From contig JAIOHM010000033.1 in assembly GCA_019912965.1 (NCBI GenBank), forward strand, positions 1-61,561: a stretch of 61,561 nucleotides of DNA, given 5' to 3'. Positions 17,503-25,584 of this stretch are shown here, one piece after another. Both the position numbers and the translations under genes were made by a program. How positions within the stretch are numbered: the stretch's first letter is position 1; the number at the start of each line of letters is the position of its first letter. The DNA comes from Anaerolineae bacterium. Lineage in GTDB: Bacteria > Chloroflexota > Anaerolineae > Aggregatilineales > Phototrophicaceae. The notes under the pieces were generated by a model. That model searched no databases and was not told the DNA's origin. It saw only the letters and a program-made list of their open reading frames with translations.

Positions 17503-18655
17503 TACTCAGGCTTTCGATTGCTCCACGTCCGATAATTTCCAGCGCGGTATCACCCGAAGGCGGCTGCATCAACCCAGCGCGGGTATCGCGGAAGTAACGT
17601 TCCAACGGTAAACCGCGCGTCAAACTCGACCCACCCGCGATTTGCAGCACTTTATCGGTCACACTGTTGGCGGCTTCAATTGCCATGTGCTTGGCCGCTG
17701 CGATGCGCGGGTACATCCCCTGACTCCGTTCATCGCCTGTCCATTCCGTCGCCACTTCCATCAATAATGCCCGCGCCGCTTGCAGCATCAAGTCCACTTC
17801 GCCAATCTGCCGCTGAATTTTGGGTAAGGTGCTGATCGGTTTACCTAACGCCGTTGGCACACGTTCCAGCGCGAACCGAATCACCGCATCTCGCGCCGCC
17901 AGTGCTGACCCCAAATACACACACGCCATAATCATCGGGAACCATGCATTTGGGGTTTTATCATCCCTTTTGCCATGTTCAATCAGATGATCCAGCGGAA
18001 CACGCACATTTTTAAAATACACATCATGGCTGTCGGTCGCCCGCAAACTGAGCGAATCGCCCCATGTTTCGACCCACTCAATCCCCGCCAAATCACCCGG
18101 CACAACAATCACGCCCGGTTCGCCTTCCACATCCAACCGCACCAACATATGCGTCAGATGTTTGCCCCCGGTTGTCCACGTTTTGTGCCCGTTGATGAGC
18201 CAGCAATCACCCTCATGCACAGCATTGGTCTTGAAGAATGCGCCGCGCGATGGACTGCCCAAATCCGGTTCGCTTGCAACCGAGTTGAATAAGCCGCCAG
18301 CGACCGCGACACGACACCAACGCTCGAATTGATCTTCTGCCCAGGGACGGTTTTCGCTGACATTGCCAAACAAATGAATCTGCATCCCAGCAACCATTGC
18401 TGATGAGGCCGAGCCTTTTGCCAATTCCAACTGCGCCGCCACACATTCCCGCAGCGATAAGCCCATCCCGCCATATTCGCGCGGAATGCTGACAGTGAGA
18501 TAACCGGAGTCTTTTAAAGCCTGCACGTCTTCATCTGGAAGGTGTGCATTTTTATCCGCCTCGTCAGCTCGTGTGGCAAAATCAGCCGCCAGCCGCCGCG
18601 CCAGTTCGAGTATGGATGTTGTTTGCTTTAGTTGCATTAAATGCTGCCCGTTCAT
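17495..18655 (-). CDS. Acyl-CoA-dehydrogenase-fold flavoprotein lacking the catalytic Glu
   Basis: A 386-residue protein of the acyl-CoA dehydrogenase fold. The N-terminal helical domain contains PREYGGMGLS near residue 58. The FAD/substrate motif ASEPDLGS is near 127. The C-terminal QIAGGSSLTRGLPLERYFRD is the classical helical bundle segment. The catalytic Glu, usually in the phrase YEGT before the last helix, is absent; the region reads LMQPPSGDTALEIIGR. This resembles the group D flavin monooxygenase branch (DszC, HsaA, SfnC), so it may oxygenate or desulfurise a small molecule rather than dehydrogenate an acyl-CoA. Confidence 0.8.
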   Translation of the reverse strand: MNGQHLMQLKQTTSILELARRLAADFATRADEADKNAHLPDEDVQALKDSGYLTVSIPREYGGMGLSLRECVAAQLELAKGSASSAMVAGMQIHLFGNVSENRPWAEDQFERWCRVAVAGGLFNSVASEPDLGSPSRGAFFKTNAVHEGDCWLINGHKTWTTGGKHLTHMLVRLDVEGEPGVIVVPGDLAGIEWVETWGDSLSLRATDSHDVYFKNVRVPLDHLIEHGKRDDKTPNAWFPMIMACVYLGSALAARDAVIRFALERVPTALGKPISTLPKIQRQIGEVDLMLQAARALLMEVATEWTGDERSQGMYPRIAAAKHMAIEAANSVTDKVLQIAGGSSLTRGLPLERYFRDTRAGLMQPPSGDTALEIIGRGAIESLSND

Positions 18656-18711
18656 GGATGGAAATATGCTACCAGTCTACCGCTTCCCGCTTAGATTAGC
18701 ATAAGTCCGAT

Positions 18712-20541
18712 TTACTTGTACCCCTTCGCCTGTGCCTCGAACGCCTCGGCATATTTCCCATGCAGCAGCATCAACTGTTCATGACTGCCACATTCAGCGA
18801 TTTTGCCCTCATCAATCACAAAAATCTTGTCAGCGTTCCGCACGGTCGAAAAGCGGTGTGAAATGATAATGAGTGACTTATTCTCACTAAATGCATATAA
18901 CCGCTCAAATATCTGATATTCCGCTTTAGCATCAATTGCGGAAGTGGGTTCATCCAGCACCAGAATAGGCGCATCACGGAAGAACGCGCGTGCCAGTGCA
19001 ATCTTCTGCCACTGACCATCGCTGGGATTTGTTCCACCATCAAATGAACGATCTAAAACCTGTTCCAGCCGCTTTTCGTAGGTATCGACAAAACTTTTGG
19101 CATCGGCCTTGTAGATAGCTTCTTCCACCAATCCAACATCGCCAATATTATCCACATCCCCCAATTCGACATTGGTTTTCACGTCGAACTGCGTATAGCG
19201 GATGAATTCCTGAAACAGCACCCCAACCTGACTGTACCAGCTATCCATATCCAGATCGCGCAGATTGACGCCGTTCACCAGAATCGCACCGCCCGTCACG
19301 TCGTAAAAGCGGCACAGGAGTTTAATGATCGTACTTTTGCCCGCGCCGTTTGCCCCCACCAGCGCCACATGCTCACCCGGTTCGATCACCAGATTGAATT
19401 TTTCCAGCACCAGTTTATCCGTATTGGGGTACGCAAAATCCACATTCTGGAAAACGATCAGCGGCGCCTGTTTGCGTTTTTCCAGCTTGATCATCCCGGT
19501 TTGCACTGTGTTTTCCAGATCAATGAACTTGAACAGATCGACTAAATACATGCCATCTTCATATTGATCACTAAGGCTGCGGAACAGATTGTTCAACGCG
19601 CTGGAAAACTGCGCAACCGTAGCCGTATAAAACGTGAACAGACCCAGTGTGATCTCGCCGTTCAGCGTGGCATTGATAGCGATGCCCCAGAAAATCATGG
19701 TGCCAATGGTGGAGAGATTGCCAACCAACGATTCTAAAAGGGTGCGCCGCAGTTGGTCTTTGCGCTCTTTATCGGTAAAGCGGTCATAAATGCCTTCTAC
19801 CAGATTGAGCAGGTAATCTTTGGTGCGGAAGATTCGGAGTTCCATCAACGACTCTTCGCGCTTCAGCATTTCCGCCGAGCGCCAGAACCGCCGTCGATCT
19901 TCCGCATTTGCATCCCAGATTCCCCAAGACCCCTGCCCCAATTTGAGGTTCGCAATCAGGCTGGGGATAGTCGTCGCCAGTACCAACAGAAAGGCAGGCA
20001 AGGAAAACGTCAAAATAATAGCGACACTAGACAGTAACCGAATCACATCTCCCATCATCCAAATGGTGCGTTCGACAAAATTCGGCGCGCGCCATGTGTA
20101 GGTATCACTGGCCTTTTGGATGATGTTATGGCTGTCCGGGCTTTCGTAATGCACCATATCAAGCTGTGCGGCCTTCCGCAGAAATTGCAGTGTTAAAGTC
20201 CGCTGAAGGTTAAAGTGGTTGATCTTCTCCACAAACGTGATGCCTACCCACAATGTTCGTTCCAGCAGGCGCATCACCACCACGACCAGCACCAATGTAA
20301 CCAGCACATTCGTGACCCTGTTTTGTGGATCTAAACCCAGCAACCGCACAATTTCATCAATGACCCGGCTGTCCAGATAGCTGGATGCAAACGGCAGCAA
20401 AGAAGTGATGACCAGCAAAAAGAACATCCCCGGCAGGGCATACGGGCTGGTCTTGAATCCCCATCCCAACATCCGCCGCACGGCCCGCATCACTTCCCGA
20501 AAACCCGGTTTTGGTGCTTCAGACTTTGCTTCTTCAGCCAC
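18712..20541 (-). CDS. ABC exporter, fused permease-ATPase
   Basis: A 609-residue half-transporter that should work as a dimer. About six transmembrane helices lie within residues 35-330. The nucleotide-binding domain follows: Walker A GANGAGKST near 394, Walker B ILVLDEPTSAID with its Glu, and the H-loop ISHRFS. The family signature, normally LSGGQ, reads PSDGQ in NPSDGQWQKIALARAF. The ABC2-type N-terminus is that of lipid A/peptide/multidrug exporters. The substrate is unknown. GTG start with AAGGAA seven bases upstream. It is monocistronic or starts the unit that continues to 17495. Confidence 0.88.
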   Translation of the reverse strand: MAEEAKSEAPKPGFREVMRAVRRMLGWGFKTSPYALPGMFFLLVITSLLPFASSYLDSRVIDEIVRLLGLDPQNRVTNVLVTLVLVVVVMRLLERTLWVGITFVEKINHFNLQRTLTLQFLRKAAQLDMVHYESPDSHNIIQKASDTYTWRAPNFVERTIWMMGDVIRLLSSVAIILTFSLPAFLLVLATTIPSLIANLKLGQGSWGIWDANAEDRRRFWRSAEMLKREESLMELRIFRTKDYLLNLVEGIYDRFTDKERKDQLRRTLLESLVGNLSTIGTMIFWGIAINATLNGEITLGLFTFYTATVAQFSSALNNLFRSLSDQYEDGMYLVDLFKFIDLENTVQTGMIKLEKRKQAPLIVFQNVDFAYPNTDKLVLEKFNLVIEPGEHVALVGANGAGKSTIIKLLCRFYDVTGGAILVNGVNLRDLDMDSWYSQVGVLFQEFIRYTQFDVKTNVELGDVDNIGDVGLVEEAIYKADAKSFVDTYEKRLEQVLDRSFDGGTNPSDGQWQKIALARAFFRDAPILVLDEPTSAIDAKAEYQIFERLYAFSENKSLIIISHRFSTVRNADKIFVIDEGKIAECGSHEQLMLLHGKYAEAFEAQAKGYK

Positions 20542-20586
20542 AGTTAATTCCTTTTATCTGCTTACTGGATGAAGATTTAAGGGGTG

Positions 20587-20615
20587 TTTAAAGTTCAGAA
20601 CAGATCATGTATAAT
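20587..20615 (+). promoter_or_regulatory. Promoter of the dinB-like gene
   Basis: TTTAAA at 20587-20592 and a perfect TATAAT at 20610-20615, 17 bases apart. It places the transcript start about 25 bases before the ATG at 20647. Assigned by eye. Confidence 0.6.
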
Positions 20616-20646
20616 AGCACAAATTTTTGAATTTAGGGGTATAAAC

Positions 20647-21159
20647 ATGAATAAACAAGACATCCGCGAGATATACGAATACAACTATTGGGCAAACTAC
20701 CTCTTGTTGGATATGACCGAGAAAGTCACGCCAGAACAGTTTGTCACGCCCTCGTCGCACAGTTTCAGCAGCTTACAAGGCACACTGGTTCACATACTCG
20801 ATGCCGAATGGGGTTGGCGGGTCTTGTTACAGTCACAGGGTTCTACACCATTGTTGAAAGCCGAAGATTTCCCCACCGTAGATGTGCTGCGGCAGCGATG
20901 GCAAGAAGAAGAAAAAGCCATGTGGGATTATATCAACCGCTTGAGCGATGAAGATTTAATGGGTATCGTGCGCTATCCGGGTGACGAGGATGTTACACGC
21001 GAACGAGTCTTGTGGCATTGTCTCTTTCACGTCATCAATCATGGAATGCAGCACCGCAGCGAAGCTGCCAACCTGCTCACCACTTACGGTCAATCACCCG
21101 GCGAAATCGACTTCACCGTCTTTTTAAACGAACGCAAAGCAAAACAAAAACAGGCGTAA
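20647..21159 (+). CDS. DinB-superfamily protein
   Basis: A 170-residue four-helix-bundle protein. The metal triad of the family is formed by His in GTLVHILDAEWGW near residue 50 and by the His pair in FHVINHGMQHRSE near residue 135, typical of DinB / YfiT-like metalloenzymes. Many act as mycothiol- or bacillithiol-linked transferases, but function here is unknown. I start at the ATG at 20647 because AGGGG lies just before it and the HxH region then begins where the family begins; a longer frame upstream has no support. It ends in a shared terminator with the amidohydrolase gene. Confidence 0.82.
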   Translation: MNKQDIREIYEYNYWANYLLLDMTEKVTPEQFVTPSSHSFSSLQGTLVHILDAEWGWRVLLQSQGSTPLLKAEDFPTVDVLRQRWQEEEKAMWDYINRLSDEDLMGIVRYPGDEDVTRERVLWHCLFHVINHGMQHRSEAANLLTTYGQSPGEIDFTVFLNERKAKQKQA

Positions 21160-21184
21160 CCCATTGCAGCGATTACGCCTGTTT
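21148..21184 (-). terminator. Bidirectional-looking terminator
   Basis: A perfect 12-bp stem (21148-21159 and 21173-21184) around a 13-base loop. On the minus strand it is followed by TTTTTGTTTTG, so it should stop the amidohydrolase transcript. It overlaps the last codons of the DinB-like gene on the other strand. Confidence 0.85.
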
Positions 21185-21203
21185 GCAACAACCAATAGCT
21201 GAT

Positions 21204-22460
21204 TTACTTCAGCAGGTTTTTCAGCACCACGCCATCTTTCATCACCAGCCCGATATTGTCAGTGTTTTCCAGCGACCGAATATCCGCCAGCGGGTCGGTC
21301 TTGGTGATGATGATGTCTGCCAGTTTGCCCGCTTCAATTGTGCCGATGGTATCCTGCCAACCGAGGCATTCAGCGGCCTTCCGGGTGGTCGAAACGATCA
21401 CTTCCATTGGCGACATGCCGACGCTTGTCATCAAGCCTAATTCGCGCAGATTCGTGCCGTGTGGCATCACACCCGCGTCCGTACCCATCGCAATCGTCAC
21501 ACCTGCTTTATGCGCTTTGGCGATGCTGTCGCGGTGCTGCTCAATGCTTTCTTTAGCCTTCCGCACCCCATATTCCGGCATTGTGCCGCTGGACTCCGCA
21601 ATCTCGACCACTGAAAGCGGCGCGAGCAGCGTTGGCACAAGGAACGTTTTGTGCTTCAGCATCAACTCAATCGCTTCGTCGTCCAGATAAATACCGTGTT
21701 CAATCGAATGAATACCTGCCCGCACCGCGTTTTTGATGCCTTCCGCACCCTGCGCGTGTGCCATCACCTTGACACCCCGGCGGTAGCGGGCCTCTTGCAC
21801 AATCACCGCCAATTCTTCCGGCGAAAACTGGGTGAATTCCGGGTGATCGGTCGGGCTGAGGACACCACCAGTCGAGCAAATTTTGACGACCTCCGCCCCG
21901 GCGCGTAACACCTCGCGCACTTTTTTCCGCACTTCTTCCACCCCGTCGCAAATCCCATCCGGATTGCCGGGATACGCCGGAAAAATATTGAAAGTCATAC
22001 CTGAAGGCATCCATCCATCGGTATGCCCACCTGTAATGCCCAACACGCTGATGCTGATCTGCATACGCGGCCCGACGATCACCCCCTGATCGACGGCTTG
22101 CTTGACGCCCAAATCCGCACCGCCCGCGTCGCGCACGGTGGTGATGCCCGCCTCAATCGTGCGTTTGAAATGGCTGATGGCTTTATAGAAATTGAACGAA
22201 AACGGCACTTGCATCTGCTTCCGCATGTCGCCAATTTCCAACATCATATGCACATGGGTATCGATCAACCCCGGCAGGATATACCCGCCTTTGGCATCAA
22301 TTTCGGTCATCTGCGACAGATTGATATTGGGCAGCGTCAGGCTGTCCATCAAACCGACTGAGCGAATGCGGTTGTCATCCAGCAAAATTGCCGCCCCCGA
22401 CTGCGGCTTGCCCCCGTTGCCATCAATTAATGTGCCGTTGCGAATCAGGGTATAAACCAT
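21204..22460 (-). CDS. Amidohydrolase-superfamily metallohydrolase
   Basis: A 418-residue TIM-barrel hydrolase with two metal ions. The HxH motif is His69 and His71 in GLIDTHVH. A bridging Lys follows in EVVKICSTGG near residue 193. Further ligands are His in VMAHAQG and SIEHG, and the catalytic Asp in GTDAGV. The layout is that of Xaa-Pro dipeptidase- or imidazolonepropionase-like members. Substrate unknown. GGAG lies before the ATG. It is downstream of lutC on the same strand with a short hairpin between. Confidence 0.88.
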   Translation of the reverse strand: MVYTLIRNGTLIDGNGGKPQSGAAILLDDNRIRSVGLMDSLTLPNINLSQMTEIDAKGGYILPGLIDTHVHMMLEIGDMRKQMQVPFSFNFYKAISHFKRTIEAGITTVRDAGGADLGVKQAVDQGVIVGPRMQISISVLGITGGHTDGWMPSGMTFNIFPAYPGNPDGICDGVEEVRKKVREVLRAGAEVVKICSTGGVLSPTDHPEFTQFSPEELAVIVQEARYRRGVKVMAHAQGAEGIKNAVRAGIHSIEHGIYLDDEAIELMLKHKTFLVPTLLAPLSVVEIAESSGTMPEYGVRKAKESIEQHRDSIAKAHKAGVTIAMGTDAGVMPHGTNLRELGLMTSVGMSPMEVIVSTTRKAAECLGWQDTIGTIEAGKLADIIITKTDPLADIRSLENTDNIGLVMKDGVVLKNLLK

Positions 22461-22476
22461 AATGTCTCCTGAAGTA

Positions 22477-22491
22477 AGGGCGTACCGCCCT
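22477..22491. repeat. Short perfect hairpin between lutC and amidohydrolase
   Basis: A 6-bp perfect inverted repeat AGGGCG/CGCCCT with a three-base loop. It shares the GGGCG core with the longer palindromes at 1467, 44541 and 49127, but it is shorter and has no T-run. Regulatory role unknown. Confidence 0.35.
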
Positions 22492-22502
22492 GAAATAAAT
22501 AT

Positions 22503-23192
22503 TTACCGCTTGATGACCACTTGAATCTTTTTCGGCCCATGTACCCCAAAAATCATCTCCATCTCAATGTCAGCCGTTTTGGATGGGCCGGAAATGATGC
22601 AGATATTAGAACTGTTTTGGATGGTTGGCAGTCCATTCGCGCGCTGCATAGCGACCCATTCTTCAAAGCGCGGGATAAGCTGATCCAGCGTCACTACCGC
22701 GATATGTACAGGTGCAAGCACGGTCGGCAAACGGCCTTTTCCCGGCCCGGTGCTGACCACCAGCGAACCCGTCGCCGCAATCGCCACATCTGCCCCGGTC
22801 AAACCCACCTGTGCATCGCGGATGGTTTCAATGGTTTCCGCACGAAATTCGTCATGCATTTCCGGCTGCGTAATGCTGATGCCCGCCCCGCGAATGGCAT
22901 CTTCCAACCCCGCCACCGGGATATATTTAAAATTCCACGCCATAATGCTGGTCGTATTGTGCGATTGCAGCAAATCCAGCACACAAGCCCGCGCGCCATC
23001 GTCGCCTTCCACCGCGAATGCCTGCCCTTTTAGATTTTCAATCTCCGCGATGAACCGCTTTTGCAGTCCATCCGGCGTCAGGTCATCCATCGGCACAATC
23101 GGACGATACTGTTTCGGACGCGGCGGTGCATCCGGGAATGGCTGCTTGGCTGCGCGGAGTTTGCCCAAAATTTTGTCGCGTGTTGTGGTCAT
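22503..23192 (-). CDS. lutC: Lactate utilization protein C (LUD domain)
   Basis: A 229-residue LUD-domain protein of the LutC/YkgG family. The family is known to support L-lactate oxidation with LutA and LutB. The domain core around AIAATGSLVVSTGPGKGR at residues 127-145 and the conserved TVLAPVHIAVV after it are clear. Cytosolic. It is not next to lutB; two unrelated genes and a small membrane protein separate them. No lutA homologue is seen in the window. Confidence 0.88.
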   Translation of the reverse strand: MTTTRDKILGKLRAAKQPFPDAPPRPKQYRPIVPMDDLTPDGLQKRFIAEIENLKGQAFAVEGDDGARACVLDLLQSHNTTSIMAWNFKYIPVAGLEDAIRGAGISITQPEMHDEFRAETIETIRDAQVGLTGADVAIAATGSLVVSTGPGKGRLPTVLAPVHIAVVTLDQLIPRFEEWVAMQRANGLPTIQNSSNICIISGPSKTADIEMEMIFGVHGPKKIQVVIKR

Positions 23193-23239
23193 AAAATGTA
23201 AACCTTTGAACGCCCCTCGATTTTTAGATCACATAAAAG

Positions 23240-24019
23240 CTATTCCGAGCTTGTATTTACGCTACCTAGCAAGCTCAGGATATTCCTTACCTGTTTATCG
23301 AGATCATCTATACCTTTTTTATCATTAAGTATTAACCTGACGGGGTGCATAACATTATGCCGAAGCTCTACTACATTCCCGATCTTTTCCTTAACCTGAT
23401 TAGCTGATCCCAAGCCTAATTTCTCACGTAAAACAGCTTTTTTCTTAATGACTTTTATTAGATCCGACAAATCCAAAAAATGTACGATGTCGATTTTCAT
23501 ATCAGAATCTCTCATCTTTATTTCGACACCCTCAAGTTCTTCGGGATTATTCAGTAAAGCCAAAATTGCTTGGTGATTTTGTCCAAAATGATTACGTACA
23601 TGCTTAGCAATAAGCATCTCAAGTTCTGCTAGTAGACTATAGAAATAAGTTCGTGCGGGTAACTTATTTAAATCTGCTGGCGTAACTATTCCAATAACAT
23701 CTTTTGCATCAGAGGCAAACAACCAAGTTCGCTTACTTATAGCAAACTTTTCCACAAGCTCACGTATGGATATTCGTTCTGAAATCAACCAATTATCAGC
23801 GAAGGGGATGATTTGATCTTTATTAATGCGTTCCCGAACGCCAATAATTTTATCTCCATCTAAAACAGGTAGCATATCCACGCCTGATTGCTCTGCCACA
23901 TCCCATTGATCTTGAGGCGATTTATCTTCTTCCCAGACTAGCCACCCATTATCGCGTCGCGGTGTCATGATAGTTTCGACAGTAAATACCTGCTCTAATT
24001 GCTTCCAAATTGGCAACAT
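23240..24019 (-). CDS. CBS-like protein with HEPN RNase-like motif
   Basis: A 259-residue soluble protein. Residues 1-120 contain two degenerate CBS-like repeats: DMLPVLDGDKIIGV near 49-62 and WLFASDAKDVIGIV near 99-112, a nucleotide-sensing module. The C-terminal half is helical and carries R220-x4-H225 in RHNVMHP, the RxxxxH signature of HEPN ribonucleases and toxins. Base composition is much more AT-rich than that of its neighbours, and it breaks up the lut cluster, both suggesting transfer. ATG start chosen with GGGG about nine bases upstream. No partner antitoxin gene is beside it. Confidence 0.6.
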   Translation of the reverse strand: MLPIWKQLEQVFTVETIMTPRRDNGWLVWEEDKSPQDQWDVAEQSGVDMLPVLDGDKIIGVRERINKDQIIPFADNWLISERISIRELVEKFAISKRTWLFASDAKDVIGIVTPADLNKLPARTYFYSLLAELEMLIAKHVRNHFGQNHQAILALLNNPEELEGVEIKMRDSDMKIDIVHFLDLSDLIKVIKKKAVLREKLGLGSANQVKEKIGNVVELRHNVMHPVRLILNDKKGIDDLDKQVRNILSLLGSVNTSSE

Positions 24020-24049
24020 CAACCATGCCCCGTTTCTATACCTTACTTC

Positions 24050-25117
24050 TCACTTCCGCGTCAGCACATAAATGCGGGGATGCAACCCGCCCAGCCCGAC
24101 GCGAATCACCTGTTCCGACTTCCACTGCGGCGACTCTTCCAAAAGGTCTTCCAACAGATGTATCTCGCCCGTAATCAGCACGAAGCGCGCACCCGGTTTT
24201 GCCACCCGCGCCGCCTCGGTCAGCACCGCTGGATACAACCGTACATTATCGGTATGCGACCCCACCAGATTGCCAAACGGCAAATCCGCCACGATCACAT
24301 CCACGCTTTTCGCCGCCACATCCAAATCAGTTACATCGCCCTCACGCAGTTTAATCTGCTCACTGTAACCCGCCGCTTCGATATTCTGCCGCGCACATTC
24401 CAGCGCCTCTTTGTTCCTGTCGTAACCCACTATGCTGGCCGCCCCACCCCACGCCAACCGTTCGATCAGCAGCGTTCCCGAACCGCACATCAAATTCAGG
24501 AACACATCATATTCGCTTGGGCGAGAAAGAACCGCCATCGCATGAGCCACCGCCGCGTTCAGCGCCCCTTCCCGGTTGCAAACCCGCCATGCACGGGTCG
24601 CCAACGGACGCGGTGAAAGCCGGATCAGTGATTCCCATCCTTCACTGCCATCGACAGGACGGCGCAAACGAATCAGCAAATCGCCTTCTTGATCCGCGGT
24701 CAGCCCAATTTTTGCGCCAAGTTCTTCTTTCAGACGCATCATCACCGACGAGTCCGAACCCGCCGCGCTGATCGTAAACGTGCGGTAAGCCTCCGCCGGA
24801 GCAAGATCACGAACAGCAGCAATCTGCGCCAGCAGTGCCTTAAAATGCTGATCGCCCAGCAGGGCCTTCGGTCGCGGAATTGGATAATGCCGCACGAAGT
24901 ACACCGCCTGCACGGTTTGCAGCTTCAGCAAATGAAACGGATTGCCCGTGTACCGGAAGCGCACAGCCGCTTTTCGCCCGCTTGTGCCAGCTTTTTCAAT
25001 CCGGTCATCAAACGTTGTTTTCAGTTCGCGCCACGCAATGCCTTCTAAACCCTCCGCCACTTCCGCCTCACACTCGTAAACCGGAATTTCCGGCTCACTA
25101 AGCTGCGGTTCTGGCAC
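24050..25117 (-). CDS. THUMP-domain RNA (guanine-N2)-methyltransferase
   Basis: A 355-residue Rossmann methyltransferase for structured RNA. Residues 1-150 form a THUMP-like RNA-binding region. The catalytic domain has LNLMCGSGTLLIE near 212, the SAM site, and DLPFGN near 287, the DxPFG tetrad of N2-guanosine methylases of the Trm14/RlmL group. It should methylate a guanosine in tRNA or 23S rRNA. GTG at 25117 is the first normal start codon, but the frame stays open upstream with a strongly basic Arg/Lys/Pro run and no start codon (see findings). Confidence 0.82.
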   Translation of the reverse strand: MPEPQLSEPEIPVYECEAEVAEGLEGIAWRELKTTFDDRIEKAGTSGRKAAVRFRYTGNPFHLLKLQTVQAVYFVRHYPIPRPKALLGDQHFKALLAQIAAVRDLAPAEAYRTFTISAAGSDSSVMMRLKEELGAKIGLTADQEGDLLIRLRRPVDGSEGWESLIRLSPRPLATRAWRVCNREGALNAAVAHAMAVLSRPSEYDVFLNLMCGSGTLLIERLAWGGAASIVGYDRNKEALECARQNIEAAGYSEQIKLREGDVTDLDVAAKSVDVIVADLPFGNLVGSHTDNVRLYPAVLTEAARVAKPGARFVLITGEIHLLEDLLEESPQWKSEQVIRVGLGGLHPRIYVLTRK

Positions 25118-25227
25118 GGTTTCACGCGCTGGTTTGCTTCCCCTTTTGAGAGGCGCACGTTTATTAGCGCCCCGCTCCGCTTGGGAAGGGGGTTGAGGAC
25201 TTCTGCGTGGACTGCGTTTTGGTTGTT

Positions 25228-25581
25228 TTATTTGAAATACTCCAATTTGGGGTGTACCAGAAAATAGGTCAGCCCCATAAATGTCAGGTTATACATAATG
25301 CCCATCACATTGCGGCCATCAATATGCAGCGCCACATTGAAGGCAAACGCCAGCAGCAGTCCCCAGAATGCATATTTCTGCCAGAACCACACGCCCAGCG
25401 CACAGATGAGCCCGAATGCACTCCACGCCGCTGGCAGCCATACCCCCTGTCGCACATAGCTGTACAGGAAAAAGCCGTTGAAAGCCAGAAAAAACGCCAG
25501 CCACAACGTCAGACAGCCACCGCGCGGCGGGTCTTCCGGCGGTGGCGGTGGATCAGGTGTCATATACCGTTCTTCAGGCAT
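25228..25581 (-). CDS. Small four-helix membrane protein
   Basis: A 117-residue protein with a proline-rich acidic N-terminus (residues 8-20), followed by about four hydrophobic segments. No family recognised. It starts four bases after the lutB stop codon and its stop codon is just upstream of the methyltransferase gene, so it is likely translated with lutB. Its role in lactate metabolism, if any, is unknown. Confidence 0.65.
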   Translation of the reverse strand: MPEERYMTPDPPPPPEDPPRGGCLTLWLAFFLAFNGFFLYSYVRQGVWLPAAWSAFGLICALGVWFWQKYAFWGLLLAFAFNVALHIDGRNVMGIMYNLTFMGLTYFLVHPKLEYFK

Positions 25582-25584
25582 AAC

